A stretch of 64,000 nucleotides of DNA from GCA-003244245 sp963823755 (GTDB lineage Bacteria; Actinomycetota; Actinomycetes; Mycobacteriales; Pseudonocardiaceae), in NCBI GenBank assembly GCA_963823755.1, contig CAWGMP010000017.1, positions 1 to 64,000 on the forward strand. The letters are read 5' to 3'. The number at the start of each line of letters is the position of its first letter. The stretch's first letter is position 1. This document shows positions 37,143-47,815 of this stretch, one piece after another. The notes below the pieces were generated by a model, which did no database searches, was not told the origin of the DNA, and was given only the letters and a program-made list of their open reading frames with translations. The translations under genes and the position numbers were made by a program.

Positions 37143-37955
37143 TCAAATAATCACGGGCACGGCTCCGCCATCGACCGACCACGCAGCACCAGCGACGTCG
37201 CTTGCTCGCCGGGAGCACAGGAACACGATCACGTTAGCAACCTCGTCCGGCGTGGCAAAGCGTCCCAGCGGGATGCGGCTCACTTGTGCCGAGAACACTT
37301 GCTCGCGGGTGAGTCCTTCGGCGGCAGCACGCTGGTCGCCGAGCCCACCATCTTTGCTCCACAACTCCGTATCCACCATCCCTGGAGCGACGGCGTTGAT
37401 GAGCACGCCGGTACTAGCGTAGGTCTCGGCGAACGCTCGCGAGAGCGACAGCAGGGCAGCTTTCGTCACCGAGTAGGCGATGTTGGTGAGCGAGGGGCGC
37501 TTGCCGGAGGCAGAACTGACGTTGACGACTCTGCCCCACCCGCGTTCGGCCATGCCAGGAGCGAGCGCCCGCATGAAGCGCATCGGAGCCATGACATGCA
37601 GCTCCCACTGGCTTTGCCAGTCGGTGTCGCTCAGTTGGAGATGCGGTCGGCTGAAGCTGGTTCCTGCATTATTGACAAGGACGTCAACTGGCCCCAGCGC
37701 ATGATCACACTCCGTCTGGACGCGTTCGGCCGCTTCGCTGGCGACCACATCCAGGGCGAGTGCAACGACGCGGCCGGAACCCTGTTCTCTGGCACGTGTC
37801 GCTGCCCGCTCGAGCCGTTCCGGATCACGCGCAAGCATCATGACGCTGGCCCCTTCCTTGCAGAGCATGCCCGCGACGGCGAGTCCGATGCCGCTGCTCG
37901 CCCCGGTGACCACACACACCCGTTCGCTGAGTCCGAGTTCCATGCCCGACATCAT
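37143..37955 (-). CDS. Short-chain dehydrogenase/reductase
   Basis: 270 aa SDR. TGASSGIGLAVAGML cofactor loop, VDVLVNNAGTSF, catalytic NVSSASGKRPSLTNIAYSVT K (Ser, Tyr-x-x-x-Lys) and AAWSVDGGAVPVII at the end. GGTGA lies upstream of ATG 37955; MELGLSER at 37940 is an alternative start. Convergent with the lasso operon (60 bp between stops), so not part of it. The substrate is unknown; 3-oxoacyl-ACP reductase-like enzymes look similar. Confidence 0.85.
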   Translation of the reverse strand: MMSGMELGLSERVCVVTGASSGIGLAVAGMLCKEGASVMMLARDPERLERAATRAREQGSGRVVALALDVVASEAAERVQTECDHALGPVDVLVNNAGTSFSRPHLQLSDTDWQSQWELHVMAPMRFMRALAPGMAERGWGRVVNVSSASGKRPSLTNIAYSVTKAALLSLSRAFAETYASTGVLINAVAPGMVDTELWSKDGGLGDQRAAAEGLTREQVFSAQVSRIPLGRFATPDEVANVIVFLCSRRASDVAGAAWSVDGGAVPVII

Positions 37956-38885
37956 GTCCGATTCACCGGTGACATCGCAGGCCGTGGCACCTATTTGCGC
38001 GTGCGTTACGGGTCTCTATCGTCTGCATGCCTACAGGAACGTCAGGCCAGGACACGACCGCTGCACGATCATCTTCTGATCACTGGACGCACCCGTGATG
38101 TCCGATTCGCCCACTACCTGGCGCGCAGCCTGTACCGCGCGGACTCAACCGGCGCGGCCTGCTGCACGACTTGTCCCACGCGCTGGGCTGCTCTGTGGCC
38201 GGACCTGACCGGGCACCGCACCCGTGGCGCAGCGGGTGCTCACGGAGCTGCGCAAGCTGGCCGAACGTGCAGCATCGCCCGAGGCCTCCAAGGCTGTCGA
38301 GGACGGCGCGCTCTGGCTCTAGCGCCCGTGGCGGCTCTGGCGTTGGGCCGCGTCGGCGCCGTAGGCAGGTGTGTCAGCTGACCCGCTGGGGAAGCGGACA
38401 GTTCAGGCAGTGAGACCAGTCTTCGACACGCCTATAGCGTCACTAGATCCCGCATATGAATACTCTCCGTGTCTGCACGCATCTTAACCAGCCAAACGGG
38501 TTACATAATCGGCGCGTCGGCGTTATTATCGAATGCACGTGCAGGTGCACTCGCTCTGGACCTGGTGCCATGAGGGCTCGGTGACTCGCGCCGAGCGCTG
38601 GGCTGTCTGGAGGTATCCATGCGGGTTCCAGGATCGTCACGAGGTCTGAGATCTCGCGTGTCAGCGGATGTCCCCCAGTGCCGTCACGGTTGGTCTGCAC
38701 GAAACTCCGAGCGGCCCAGCAGCCCGGAACTCGAGGTTCGGGTTCGAGGGAGAGGGACAACGGCCGGTCCCGGCGGTGGCACTGCCCTTCGCGGACATCA
38801 GTGGCGTTGTGGGGTGTGCTGCCCCGCGCCGCTGTGTCGCTGTAGAGGTAGCGCGGTGCTGTGCTAAAGACAGGGAGGAACACCA
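37956..38885. other. Gap with one decayed coding scrap
   Basis: About 930 bp. At 38170-38320 two plus-strand frames read GRGLLHDLSHALGC-like and QRVLTELRKLAERAASPEAS KAVEDGALWL before a stop at 38322, which look like the end of a lost gene. No family could be assigned. The rest, to 38870, shows nothing. Confidence 0.4.
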
Positions 38886-39098
38886 ATGGGGTGGTTCGAG
38901 TGGTTATCCGGCAGTAACAAGCCGGAGGGTGTGCGCCACGCATCCGTGGCAGAGCAGATCGAGAGGGGTCGCTATTTGGCTCACAATCCATCGCTGAAAT
39001 CTGATGAAGCGTTCCAGTGGGAGGGTAACCTCTTCACCGGTTACCACTATCGCAAAGTCAAGGCCAAGCCCACAGAATACATCAAGTGGTCGGAGTGA
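38886..39098 (+). CDS. Small hypothetical protein
   Basis: 70 aa, basic and aromatic, no TM segment: WFEWLSGSN, EQIERGRYLAHNPSLKSDEA and LFTGYHYRKVKAKPTEYIKW. GGGAGGAACACCA sits directly upstream of ATG 38886. Codon use is balanced rather than GC-extreme. It stands alone; no family recognised. Confidence 0.6.
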   Translation: MGWFEWLSGSNKPEGVRHASVAEQIERGRYLAHNPSLKSDEAFQWEGNLFTGYHYRKVKAKPTEYIKWSE

Positions 39099-39726
39099 CG
39101 ACCAAAGACTGAGTTGGGGTACCGGTTCCCTTCCGTTGCCATTCGGCCACCTGCCGGGCCAGTGACACGAATTTCACCGTCATGCGGGTCCAGCACTATG
39201 CTGCCGTCACGCTTACTGACAAGCATGATTGAATCCAGGCGGGCCGCTGTGCTTCATGCAGATGGCGGGGGATGGGGTGCCGGTTGCTGTCGTTCACCGG
39301 ACGGTCCAGCCAGGCGCCCGGGGTGGATCACCACGGCCACGTTCTCCACGGACCACTCTGGGGACCGGCTTACCGCCGGGAGCTGAAGGGAGGGGTGCTC
39401 AACCGTGCTGGCCGGGGATCTAGTAGGGCAGAGCCGTACCCCGGTACGACGGGATCATGGTCCAGACCAGCCCGGCGGCAGGAGGCGCTGAACTCCGGCA
39501 CCCACTGTCGGTCATCCCTCAGCTCTATCACCGGGACCAGTGCCCGGGAAACGGACCAAACGGGCACAATGCCGATCTTCCCTCGCGCGCGGGATTTGTG
39601 GGGATTCGTTGATCGGAAGAAATGACCACGAGCAGTGACGCTCGCCAGCATTACGGGCAAGTAACAACCTGGAGGGAGTTTACGACATAAGCAGTAACGG
39701 TCCAGGTTGGACCACAGAGGAAAATC
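39099..39726. other. Gap with no recognisable gene
   Basis: About 630 bp. The minus strand near 39120-39225 reads VSKRDGSIVLDPHDGEIRVT G, which looks weakly coding but has no clear start or homolog. Confidence 0.35.
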
Positions 39727-40566
39727 ATGAGGCTCTACTTCAGAGCTGGGATCGGACCCATCCGCTACAACCGTCGAAGCCGTGACGTCCACGGGAAACC
39801 CTACGCCATCATCGCTGCCTTACTCTACGGTCACACGTTGGCGGGGCCACGCTGGAACCCGCGGCGGCTATTCGCCGTCCTGGCAACTCTCAGCCTCGTA
39901 CTCATCGGCAGTACCGCCCTTGCCGGATGTCAGTACGGGGCGACGACAGGACTGCCCAGTTCGCAGTTCTCTACCCAATTTGACACTTCTGCGCCGACAC
40001 CTGATCCAACACTACTGGCGACCGCCCCGCCTGCGTCGGACCTCGTACAAGCGCCCCCGCCCGCCACAGTGGCAGCGGCACCCGCCAGTCCCCCGCAGGC
40101 AAGCGGGTCGTGCGACGCCGACTACTACCGCAACAGCAACGGCAACTGTGTACACAGACCCGAGCAAGCTCCCGCCCGTCCCACCGGTGCAACCGCTCAG
40201 TGCGCCGATGGGACCTACAGCTTCAGCCAACATCGGCGAGGCACCTGCTCAGGCCACGGTGGTATCGCGCAGTCGCTGTCACTGGCGACCTTCCCACCCG
40301 TTGTGGTCTCGCCAACACCGTCAGTACTGACCCCGCCCCCCTCGGTGCCCCCGCCCGCCACAGTGGCACCGGCACCCGCCAGTCCCCCGCAGGCAAGCGG
40401 GTCGTGCGACGCCGACTACTACCGCAACAGCAACGGCAACTGTGTACACCGACCCGAGCAAGCTCCCGCCCGTCCCACCGGTGCAACCGCTCAGTGCGCC
40501 GATGGGACCTACAGCTTCAGCCAACATCGGCAAGGTAGCTGCTCAGGCCACGGTGGTGTCGTGTAA
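39727..40566 (+). CDS. DUF3761 lipoprotein-like protein with a duplicated module
   Basis: 279 aa. A hydrophobic segment LFAVLATLSLVLIGSTALAG C ends in a lipobox (LAGC), but it comes after about 48 residues, so the protein may be an unusually long-leader lipoprotein or a type II membrane protein. Two tandem copies (about residues 108-180 and 206-278) each hold GSCDADYYRNSNGNCVHRPE and the DUF3761 motif TAQCADGTYSFSQHR.G.CSG HGG. AGAGG precedes ATG 39727. DUF3761 occurs in small secreted actinobacterial proteins of unknown function. Confidence 0.75.
   Translation: MRLYFRAGIGPIRYNRRSRDVHGKPYAIIAALLYGHTLAGPRWNPRRLFAVLATLSLVLIGSTALAGCQYGATTGLPSSQFSTQFDTSAPTPDPTLLATAPPASDLVQAPPPATVAAAPASPPQASGSCDADYYRNSNGNCVHRPEQAPARPTGATAQCADGTYSFSQHRRGTCSGHGGIAQSLSLATFPPVVVSPTPSVLTPPPSVPPPATVAPAPASPPQASGSCDADYYRNSNGNCVHRPEQAPARPTGATAQCADGTYSFSQHRQGSCSGHGGVV
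40053..40557 (+). repeat. 211-bp direct repeat (tandem module duplication)
   Basis: Bases 40053-40263 and 40347-40557 are nearly identical at an offset of 294 bp, including silent positions, so the module was duplicated recently. Differences cluster at the ends of the units. Confidence 0.85.
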
Positions 40567-41767
40567 TGGCTGGAAGATCGCGCCAACCCAGCGGATTGAC
40601 TGACAGTTCGGCGCCGCGTACCTCGGAAAGCACGAACTGTTCGACCCGGACCCGGCGACAGCCGCTGGTACCACCGTGGCCGTCACCGTGAAGCCATCAT
40701 CCCAGCACCGCGATGCTCGGCACCACCGCTCGGCGTACTCCTTGTGAGAAACTAAAGCCGCCGCGGGCCCTGACGACAAGACGTGGTGGACACTCGCAGT
40801 GTGGACGTCGCACGGGCACTCCGACGAAGAACGGACACCACTCCATGATCTACAGAAGTCTGGAAGCACTTGTCGTGACGCCAGGGACCGGTGACGAACA
40901 ATTCATGCATCAAGATAAGAGCATTGGAGCAGGCCTTTTCGGGTTCTGGCGCTGTGCCTAGCCTATTCTGATCTGGTCAGCAACGCTACGAGCGGCGTTC
41001 TTGCCGAGTATTCCCGTATTGGTTCTTGCTCGGTTCCAACTCCATCGGCCGCCCGTATCCCGCGCCCGACTGGCCTCATATGGCGTGATCTAGCCCGCCG
41101 AATGTCGGTCACCGGTACTCAGGGGGCGTCTCGCCAACCTGGGAAACATCAGCGTCGATTGGAGGATCAGCGCAGGCAGGGAGCTCAGGAGAGCCAACAT
41201 TCATATGTAGTAACCGAAGTACCCGACAAGAGTTACTGAGGTTCATGCGAAGCCAAGAACAGAGTCAGGAAGCAGTGCGCGGAGACCGCTGGTGATCACA
41301 TCGGCCCGCTGTATGGCCACCTGCTGCCCGGACCGCTCTGGTGTCGCCGAGTTCGACACCAGGGCTGTATGGGCTCCGCCCCAAGATCAAATTAGCCGTT
41401 GCCGACTTTTGCATAAAATTCACTCTCTCGGAGTTAAAGTTCGGTCATATGGCCTACAGTGATGACAAATAAGGTCAAGATTCATCTGTTGTCACCCGTT
41501 TGACGGACACCTGATAGGATGTCGAGTTGTATCGTTAAGCACGATCAGAGTAAAGCAACTTTCTGCGAAAGGAGGATGCGACGGATCCTGACCAGCTCGG
41601 CTCGACGCCGAAGGTGCTCACCCTTGCTTGTCAACCCGAAAGGTGTGAGTCCGCTTCGGCTGACGAAGAGGATTGGAGGCGACGCATGGCTGATCGCTGA
41701 GCGTGGCGCACGGGCCCTGCGCTGGAGCCGGGGCAAACATCTTAGTGTGGACCAAGGGGCGACACCG
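40567..41767. other. Long gap with no recognisable gene
   Basis: About 1.2 kb. The plus-strand frame 41519-41767 continues the following gene upstream but looks non-coding. No RNA gene or repeat noticed. Confidence 0.35.
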
Positions 41768-44150
41768 ATGAGATCTAAGCGCTGGGAACCGGCAAGCAGC
41801 GACTTGGGCGGGCTGCTCTTCGAAGGAGCACCCGCACTTTTAGACCAACTGGACAACCTCATCCTCCGTCCCCGACATTGGTGGCGTGAGACCCTACTTC
41901 CAATCATCTATCTCGTCTGCGAGCCCACTGCCAGAAATCCGCTGGACGGCCTTGCGGATCGACTACGCCAAGCCCGAGGAGTGCTACATAGCAGAATAAA
42001 TGGGCGAGAGACTCTACTTGCGGATAACGGCCAGCCGTCGCAGAATTCCATCCACCGGCTCCTTGACGGCATAGTTGGGCTCCGGTAGCTTCAGAGGGCT
42101 GGCGCGAAAGTTCATGGAGCAAGGTTCAGGGGAGCGCCAGCACGATATTCAGCAAGATGAGATCGACCGCCTTCTCGTCGACTCCTTCATGGAGGACTTG
42201 AGACGCAGTTACCGTCGCACCACCCTATTCGGCGTTGGGCGCCGCAGGACGACTTATCCGGTACTGCTGATCGACAGGATCGGATCGACGGCCGCCGGGC
42301 TTCGTCTCCTCAGGCTCATCAGTGATTCCCGAGCCGACTACTTGCATAAGAACACCACACGCCCGGGGCGGCAGCCACGAGAGCGCGCCTACTTCCATCC
42401 GCTACTCATCGTCGCCCAAGGAGACAGTTCATCACTCGACGGAATAGAGTTCTTGAATTATCGTCTAGATGATCACGATAGCTACTCGATAGCCGATATC
42501 AAATACTATTACAACGAGTGGTGCAGAACGCTCGCCAACTCCGACTGCACGTGGTTTATTCCACTGAAGGTACCGAGCGAACCTTCACTTCGGGATGGCC
42601 CTCGTACGAAACTAACCGAAATTCGTCTGCCAGTAGCCCCACGACCCGTGATGGCTTTCGTAATGGCTGCCCTGCTCGGCGCCGCCGTATCGATCACTAC
42701 CTATTCTACATACCATACGCATTGCGGCACATGGCCCTGGGAGCCACAACTCCAGCGCATGACTCTCACCACTGGTCGCGACCAATGCATCGGGCTAGGT
42801 TCGAGAAATCACAGATTCTTCGACGGTCTCGGTGACGTCAACGGCATGGACCAGAAACTCGCAGGCGAACTGAAAAATGTTGAAGCTAAGATATATGAGA
42901 CCAACGGATTGGTCGTCAAGAACCCCAAGTATCTCACGGTTGTATATCTGGGTCAGCTCACGTCCCTGGACATCGCCGACTACCGTTCGGAACTGGAACA
43001 ACTTCGAGGTCTCGCGGTAGCCCAAAAAGAAACTATAGCGGACCGCCCAGTCCGTATCCTGCTGGCTAACGGCGGCTACCAAATGAACAAGGCAGCGACA
43101 ACCACCGAGGCGATCGCACGAGAAGCGAGCAACGACCCAACGCTTGTGGCAGTCGTGGGTCTGAGTATCAGCCGCGAAGGTACCCGGGATGCGATGATAC
43201 GGCTCGCTCAACCTGATACACATATTCCAATGATCGGAACTATCATCTCCGCTACCGATCTCGCCACGAAAACAACTCCATATTACCATCAGATTGGATC
43301 TACCAATCAGAGACAAGCCGATGTTGCCGCGAACTACGCTGCGACTCGACTTGGTGCCCGAAACGTTACTATCTACTACCGGGGCGACAAGCGGGAACTC
43401 TATGGTAACGACCTGAGAGATCAAGCTAGCCGAGCTTTCGAATCGCTAGGAATGGTTGTAAGCGAACAAGAATACCGAATCGACCCGGGGGATGATGGCG
43501 GTGATATCAACCTCGTTGGACGGGGGGCGTGTGATGTCGGCACCAATGGCGTTGTTTTCTACGCCGGACGGTCGGAGCAATTTCCCCTCTTTCTCGAAGG
43601 TATGCGGACCGCCTGCGAAGGACACTATCCGCACGTCCTCGCTGGTGACAGCGTCACACGGTCTGTCTTGGATGGAAGACTGGATGACTTCCCGGGACTC
43701 ACCGTCGACTACATGTCGGCAGCGTCAAGCTTGGCCTGGGGACCGGACTGCAACGGAGCCATCAACAGTATCGGCTTTTTCGTCGGTTACCGGAAATTAT
43801 TCAGCGATAGTGCTTGCTCAAATCTCCGCGACGGAAGTTCGATCTTGGCGCACGATGCCTTGCTGGTGTTCACGCAAGGTGTCAGGAACACCGGGCTTGA
43901 TCAACCGTCGCGTGACGCCGTGTTGGCGGGAATCTCGAACATCAGCAGCGCAGGTCCCGGCGCCCTACAAGGCGCGAATGGCCAGATTGACTATCCTCGC
44001 ACCGGTGATCAGGCAGTCCCGAAGGATAAGACGATTTTGGTGCTGCGAGGCAGCGCTCTGATGGCGCCCAAACGCATGCTTTTATGTGGACAGCTCAACA
44101 CCGCTCAACCACCACCGGACAGCGACTGTCCGAAGCAAGTTCGCCCTTAA
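41768..44150 (+). pseudogene. Membrane-anchored periplasmic-binding-like protein, one frameshift
   Basis: Two frames joined near 42080. The first (MRSKRWEPASSDLG..., LLFEGAPALLDQLDNLILRP, WWRETLLPIIYLVCEP) and the start of the second (FMEDLRRSYRRTTLFGVGRR, YPVLLIDRIGS) form a cytoplasmic part. One TM helix (VMAFVMAALLGAAVSITTYS, about residue 190 of the second frame) leads to an outside domain with GLSISREGTRDAMIRLAQPD THIPMIGTIISATD and ANYAATRLGARNVTIYYRGD, typical of LivK-like type I periplasmic-binding folds. The architecture (unknown cytoplasmic region, TM, ligand-binding domain) suggests a signalling receptor, but no kinase or cyclase is recognisable. Start at ATG 41768 with AAGGGG upstream. 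Confidence 0.6.
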
Positions 44151-44289
44151 AGCACAGCACACGAGAGATGATCCACCTGGAGCTCTCGGATCGGCGACCA
44201 TGATTGACCCATGCAGCCCAACTGCATCTGCCCGAGGCCCTCCTCGCGGTAACGGGCCGTGAACCGGCAGTTACAACGATAGGCCCTCG

Positions 44290-44514
44290 GGACAGCTCCA
44301 GCTTCATCGAGACTTAGCCGAGCCGCCCGGTGGAACACTCGGGAGACCGCCGGCACTCCTTCAATCCCGCGCTACCGACTTCGCCCGCGCGCAACACCAC
44401 CGATAGGGACGCCTTGCCATCCACGACGAGCGTGCTCCCATCAAGTTCCACTACCTCACCCTGATCCAAGGCCAGCTGAATCTGGCCCGAATCACATTGC
44501 GTAGCCTCCGCCAT
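44290..44514 (-). pseudogene. N-terminal remnant of the 13115-13681 protein family
   Basis: QIQLALDQGEVVELDGSTLV VDGKASLSVVL matches RIRVAMDRGEVVELDGGTLV LDGEHSPSVVL of the intact gene, and the leader DNA gccttgatccccaacc is also shared. After a slip near 44380 the frame PAVSRVFHRAARLSLDEAG continues weakly. The C-terminal two-thirds are missing. Confidence 0.65.
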
Positions 44515-44570
44515 CAGGTCTCCACACCTCATCGTCAAGGTTGGGGATCAAGGCCGACTCAGGAGGCGAA

Positions 44571-46118
44571 TCAACCTCCTGATCTGCTGGACGAAATACT
44601 TGCCGACCTCCTCCAGCGCGAGCCGACCCAGCTTTCAGTGTTCCTCGAGCGGTAGACAAGTACGTACTCCGCGCCGGCATCGAACTGGTCCAGCCGCGGA
44701 GAACCGGCACGGGGCTTCGGGCAGTTCTGCAATACCCTGACGCAGGCCCCGAGGTCCGCCAAGCCGCGATCCGTGACCTCGAAGGCCAGCACCGGCGACG
44801 TCGACGGGCGGAAGACCGCCGGATCAGTCGGAGTGAACACTGCGGTCAACTGGTGCGCCCCGACGGCCAACGTCGACGTGGATCCCGACGCGGTGCCGTT
44901 ACTGACGATCACCGGATTACCGAGGTTGGTGGCCCCGTCTTTGAACTGCACGGTACCGGCCGCCGTCGCCGGGCTGATCGTCGCGTTCAGCGCCACCTCA
45001 GTGCCATGGCGAACGGGGGACGCCGGATATGTGGTCAGCGCCGTGCTGGTGGCCATCGCTCCGGTGGAAGGCGCGATCACGAAGACCACCGGCGGGGATG
45101 CCGACGGGCTGAAGACAGCGGGATTACCAGGGGTGAACACCGCGGTCAGCGAGCGCGACCCGGCGGCCAACGTCGACGTGGACCCCGACGCGGTGCCGTT
45201 ACTGACCGCCACTGGATTACCGAGATTGGCGGATCCGTCTTTGAACTGCACGGTACCGGCCGCCGTCGCCGGGGTGACCGTCGCAGTCAGCGTCACGGGG
45301 CTGCCCTGGGCGACCGGGGAGGCCGGGGACGTGGTCAGCGCGGTGCTGGTGGCCACCGCCCCGGTGGCAGCCGTGATCACGAAGGTTACCGGCGACGAGG
45401 TTGACGGGCTGAAGACCGCCGGATCAGTCGGAGTGAAGACCGCGGTCAGCGGATGCGATCCGACGGCCAACGTCGACGTGGTCCCCGACGCGGCGCCGTT
45501 ACTGACCGTCACCGGATTACCGAGGTTGGTGGCCCCGTCTTTGAACTGCACGGTACCGGCCGCCGTCGCCGGGGTGACCGTCGCAGTCAGCGTCACGGGG
45601 CTGCCCTGGGCGACCGGGGAGGCCGGGGATGTGGCCAGTACGGTGCTGGTGGCAGGTGCCCCGGCGACCACGAACACCATCGCCGGCGATGTCGACGGGC
45701 CGTAGGCCGCCGGGTTAGCGGGGGTGAACACTGCGATCAGCGAATGCGACCCGGCAGCCAGGGAGGACGTGGTCCCTGACGCGGTGCCGTTGCTGACGAT
45801 CACCGGATTACCCAGGTTGGTGGACCCGTCCTTGAACTGCACGACCCCGACCGCCGTCGCCGGGGTGACCGTCGCGGTCAGCGCCACCTGAGTGCCCGGA
45901 GCGACCGGGGAGGCCACGGACGTGGTCAACGTGGCAATCGTGGCCATGGCCTGACGAGAGCCTGCTGGCGGCGCGGCCCTGGATATCCCCGCGGTGAACA
46001 GTGGCCTTCCAATGGTGAGCAACGCCACTCCGGCGACGACCGCGACCACGAGAGCGCCGTACGAAAGCAGCGCTACAGATTTGTTCTTGCGCACGAGCCG
46101 ACTTTCCTGTTCAGCCAC
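44571..46118 (-). CDS. Secreted Ig-like repeat protein (four repeats)
   Basis: 515 aa. N-terminal cytoplasmic tail and signal/TM segment (LLSYGALVVAVVAGVALLTI), then four tandem bacterial Ig-like domains (Big_3 type, about 88 residues each) built on PVTLTATVTPATAAGTVQFK DGATNLGNPVTVSN and STLAVGSHPLTAVFTPTDPA VFSPSTS. Each unit is separated by an A/V-rich linker ending in TALTTSPASPVAQGS. No sortase signal is visible; the C-terminal 70 residues look unrelated (possibly frameshifted). Likely cell-surface or adhesive role. Repeat units are very similar in DNA, so copy number may vary. Confidence 0.8.
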   Translation of the reverse strand: MAEQESRLVRKNKSVALLSYGALVVAVVAGVALLTIGRPLFTAGISRAAPPAGSRQAMATIATLTTSVASPVAPGTQVALTATVTPATAVGVVQFKDGSTNLGNPVIVSNGTASGTTSSLAAGSHSLIAVFTPANPAAYGPSTSPAMVFVVAGAPATSTVLATSPASPVAQGSPVTLTATVTPATAAGTVQFKDGATNLGNPVTVSNGAASGTTSTLAVGSHPLTAVFTPTDPAVFSPSTSSPVTFVITAATGAVATSTALTTSPASPVAQGSPVTLTATVTPATAAGTVQFKDGSANLGNPVAVSNGTASGSTSTLAAGSRSLTAVFTPGNPAVFSPSASPPVVFVIAPSTGAMATSTALTTYPASPVRHGTEVALNATISPATAAGTVQFKDGATNLGNPVIVSNGTASGSTSTLAVGAHQLTAVFTPTDPAVFRPSTSPVLAFEVTDRGLADLGACVRVLQNCPKPRAGSPRLDQFDAGAEYVLVYRSRNTESWVGSRWRRSASISSSRSGG

Positions 46119-46166
46119 GACATGCTAACGATGGCGTGCCCCGATGGTGGTGATGTCCCTCGATTT

Positions 46167-46305
46167 GATGCCGGACCCTATAGGGCCCGGCATCCTCACA
46201 GCGGGGAGGCTCGCACACTCGTCACCGGAGAGTCACCGGAAACCGTACTGGCCACGTCCCCAGCGCCTCGCGAGGTCGCGGGCGCTGGGGACGTGGCCAG
46301 TACGG
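46167..46305. repeat. Two strong palindromes between the Ig-repeat genes
   Basis: 46167-46194 is a near-perfect 28-bp palindrome. 46243-46267 and 46281-46305 are perfect 25-bp inverted arms (CCGTACTGGCCACGTCCCCA and onward) around a 13-nt loop. The right arm, gtggccagtacggtg..., also occurs inside the Ig-repeat coding sequence near 45630, so one arm derives from an Ig unit and the other is an inverted copy of it. They probably terminate the upstream Ig gene. Confidence 0.8.
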
Positions 46306-46365
46306 TGCGGATCGCCGGGGCCATCATGGCCGGGACCCGACAGGCCGGTCATCGTTCGGTGAACG

Positions 46366-47333
46366 TCACCTCTGTCCGAGCACCACCGTGACGACACCAT
46401 TGAGCAGCCCGTGGCCGTCGAGAACGGCCAGCCGTCCGTCACCGTCAAGCACGGCCCCCCGGTCATCGAGAATCGGCATCGACACGTCCAGTACCGACGT
46501 TCCTCCATCAAGATTGGACGTCCGATCGCCGAGAACGGACACCTGGACGTCCAATGCCAGACCAGACTGCTGAGGGACGGTGAGCTGGAGCAATCCACCT
46601 CCTGCCCCGGTCACCGTCAGCGGTACCACTGGTGACGTCGACGAGCTGAAGGCCGCCGGACTGGTGGGGGTGAACACGGCGGTCAGCTGGTGCGATCCGA
46701 CGGCCAATGTCGACGTGATTCCCGACGCGGCACCATTGCTGACGATCACCGGATTACCCAGGTTGGCGGTGCCGTCCTTGAACTGCACGGTACCGGCCGC
46801 CGCAGGGGTGATCATCGCGGTCAGCGTCACAGGGCTGCCCTGAGCGACGGTGGAGGCCGGGGACGTGGACAGCGCGGTGCTGGTGGTCATCGCCCCCGTG
46901 GGAGCGGTGACCATGACGGTCACCGGTGCCGATGTCGACGAGCTGAACGCCGTCGAATCGGTGGGCGTGAACACCGCAGTCAGCTGGTGCGACCCGACGG
47001 CCAGCATCGGCGCGGATCCCACCGCGGTACCGTTACTGACTGCAACCGGGCTTCCCAGATTAGCGGTGCCGTCCTTGAACTGCACCATACCGGCCGCGGC
47101 CGGAGTGACCGTCGCAGTCAACGTGACGGGGCTGCCCTGAGCCAGCGGAGACATCGGGGAGGCGGTCAGCGTAGTCATCGTGATTGCCGCGGCGATGGCG
47201 TCAGCGGCCGGGGGGCTCCCCCCGGCGGCACGGAGTTGACCACCTCACCGAGGAGCAACGACGCCGCCGCGACTGCGACAGGAACCACGCAGACTCCTGC
47301 CGTATGCCAGTGGAAAGTTCTGCTGCTAGGCAT
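46366..47333 (-). pseudogene. Secreted Ig-like repeat protein (two repeats), one frameshift at the signal region
   Basis: ATG 47333 begins a signal-like segment (AGVCVVPVAVAAASLLLGEV V), which slips at a gggggg/cccccc hairpin near 47215 into ADAIAAAITMTTLTASPMSP LAQGS and two Ig-like repeats like those of the neighbouring gene. The C-terminus is unusual: VLGDRTSNLDGGTSVLDVSM PILDDRGAVLDGDGRLAVLD, a repeated VLD/LDG pattern resembling pentapeptide or beta-solenoid strands. It is a paralog of the 44571-46118 gene, 248 bp upstream of it. Confidence 0.7.
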
Positions 47334-47815
47334 GATGGGACGTCACTTCCATTCCAGACGCAAGGTGGGCCGAGAACCCTGTCACCCGGTCCTCGGCATC
47401 ATCAGCTTCCGAGCGCGCCCGAGAATCAGATCGTCACGATGAAAGACGCCGCCGCAGGTGCAGGCAGCGACGGCCCTCGAGCCGCGCGACGACGATTGCC
47501 CCCTCGCCAACACACCCTGTTGCAGGAACCATCATCCGCGTCCCCGATCGATCACGCTGTCACCTGTAAGAGTGCAGACGGTCACCAGATTGGTTAATTC
47601 AGCTACGTTCTGGAGGTGACCGCTGCGCCGTCAAGGGCGCCTGACGCCACTCTGGGCGTCCGCGAAATGTCACCCACACGGGTGAGAACAAACGACTTGT
47701 ACGTATCCGGCCGTGCCGCGACTCTAGTGTTTCGACGCGGTCAACTCGGTCTTGGACCGGGTGGCGCACGAGCCCCACGCCGAGACCGCGCCAGGACGCG
47801 GAGAGGTCGAGACCG
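47334..47815. other. Divergent promoter region, no gene recognised
   Basis: About 480 bp between the divergent Ig-repeat and regulator genes. Probably holds both promoters; no operator recognised. Confidence 0.35.

Noticed and set aside
36861..38381. 506-aa plus-strand ORF spanning B2 and the SDR region
   Set aside because: Runs antisense to the SDR and out of frame with lasso B2; no similarity.
44773..45705. 310-aa plus-strand ORF opposite the Ig-repeat gene
   Set aside because: Repeats make both strands open; only the minus strand has Ig-like strands and a signal segment.
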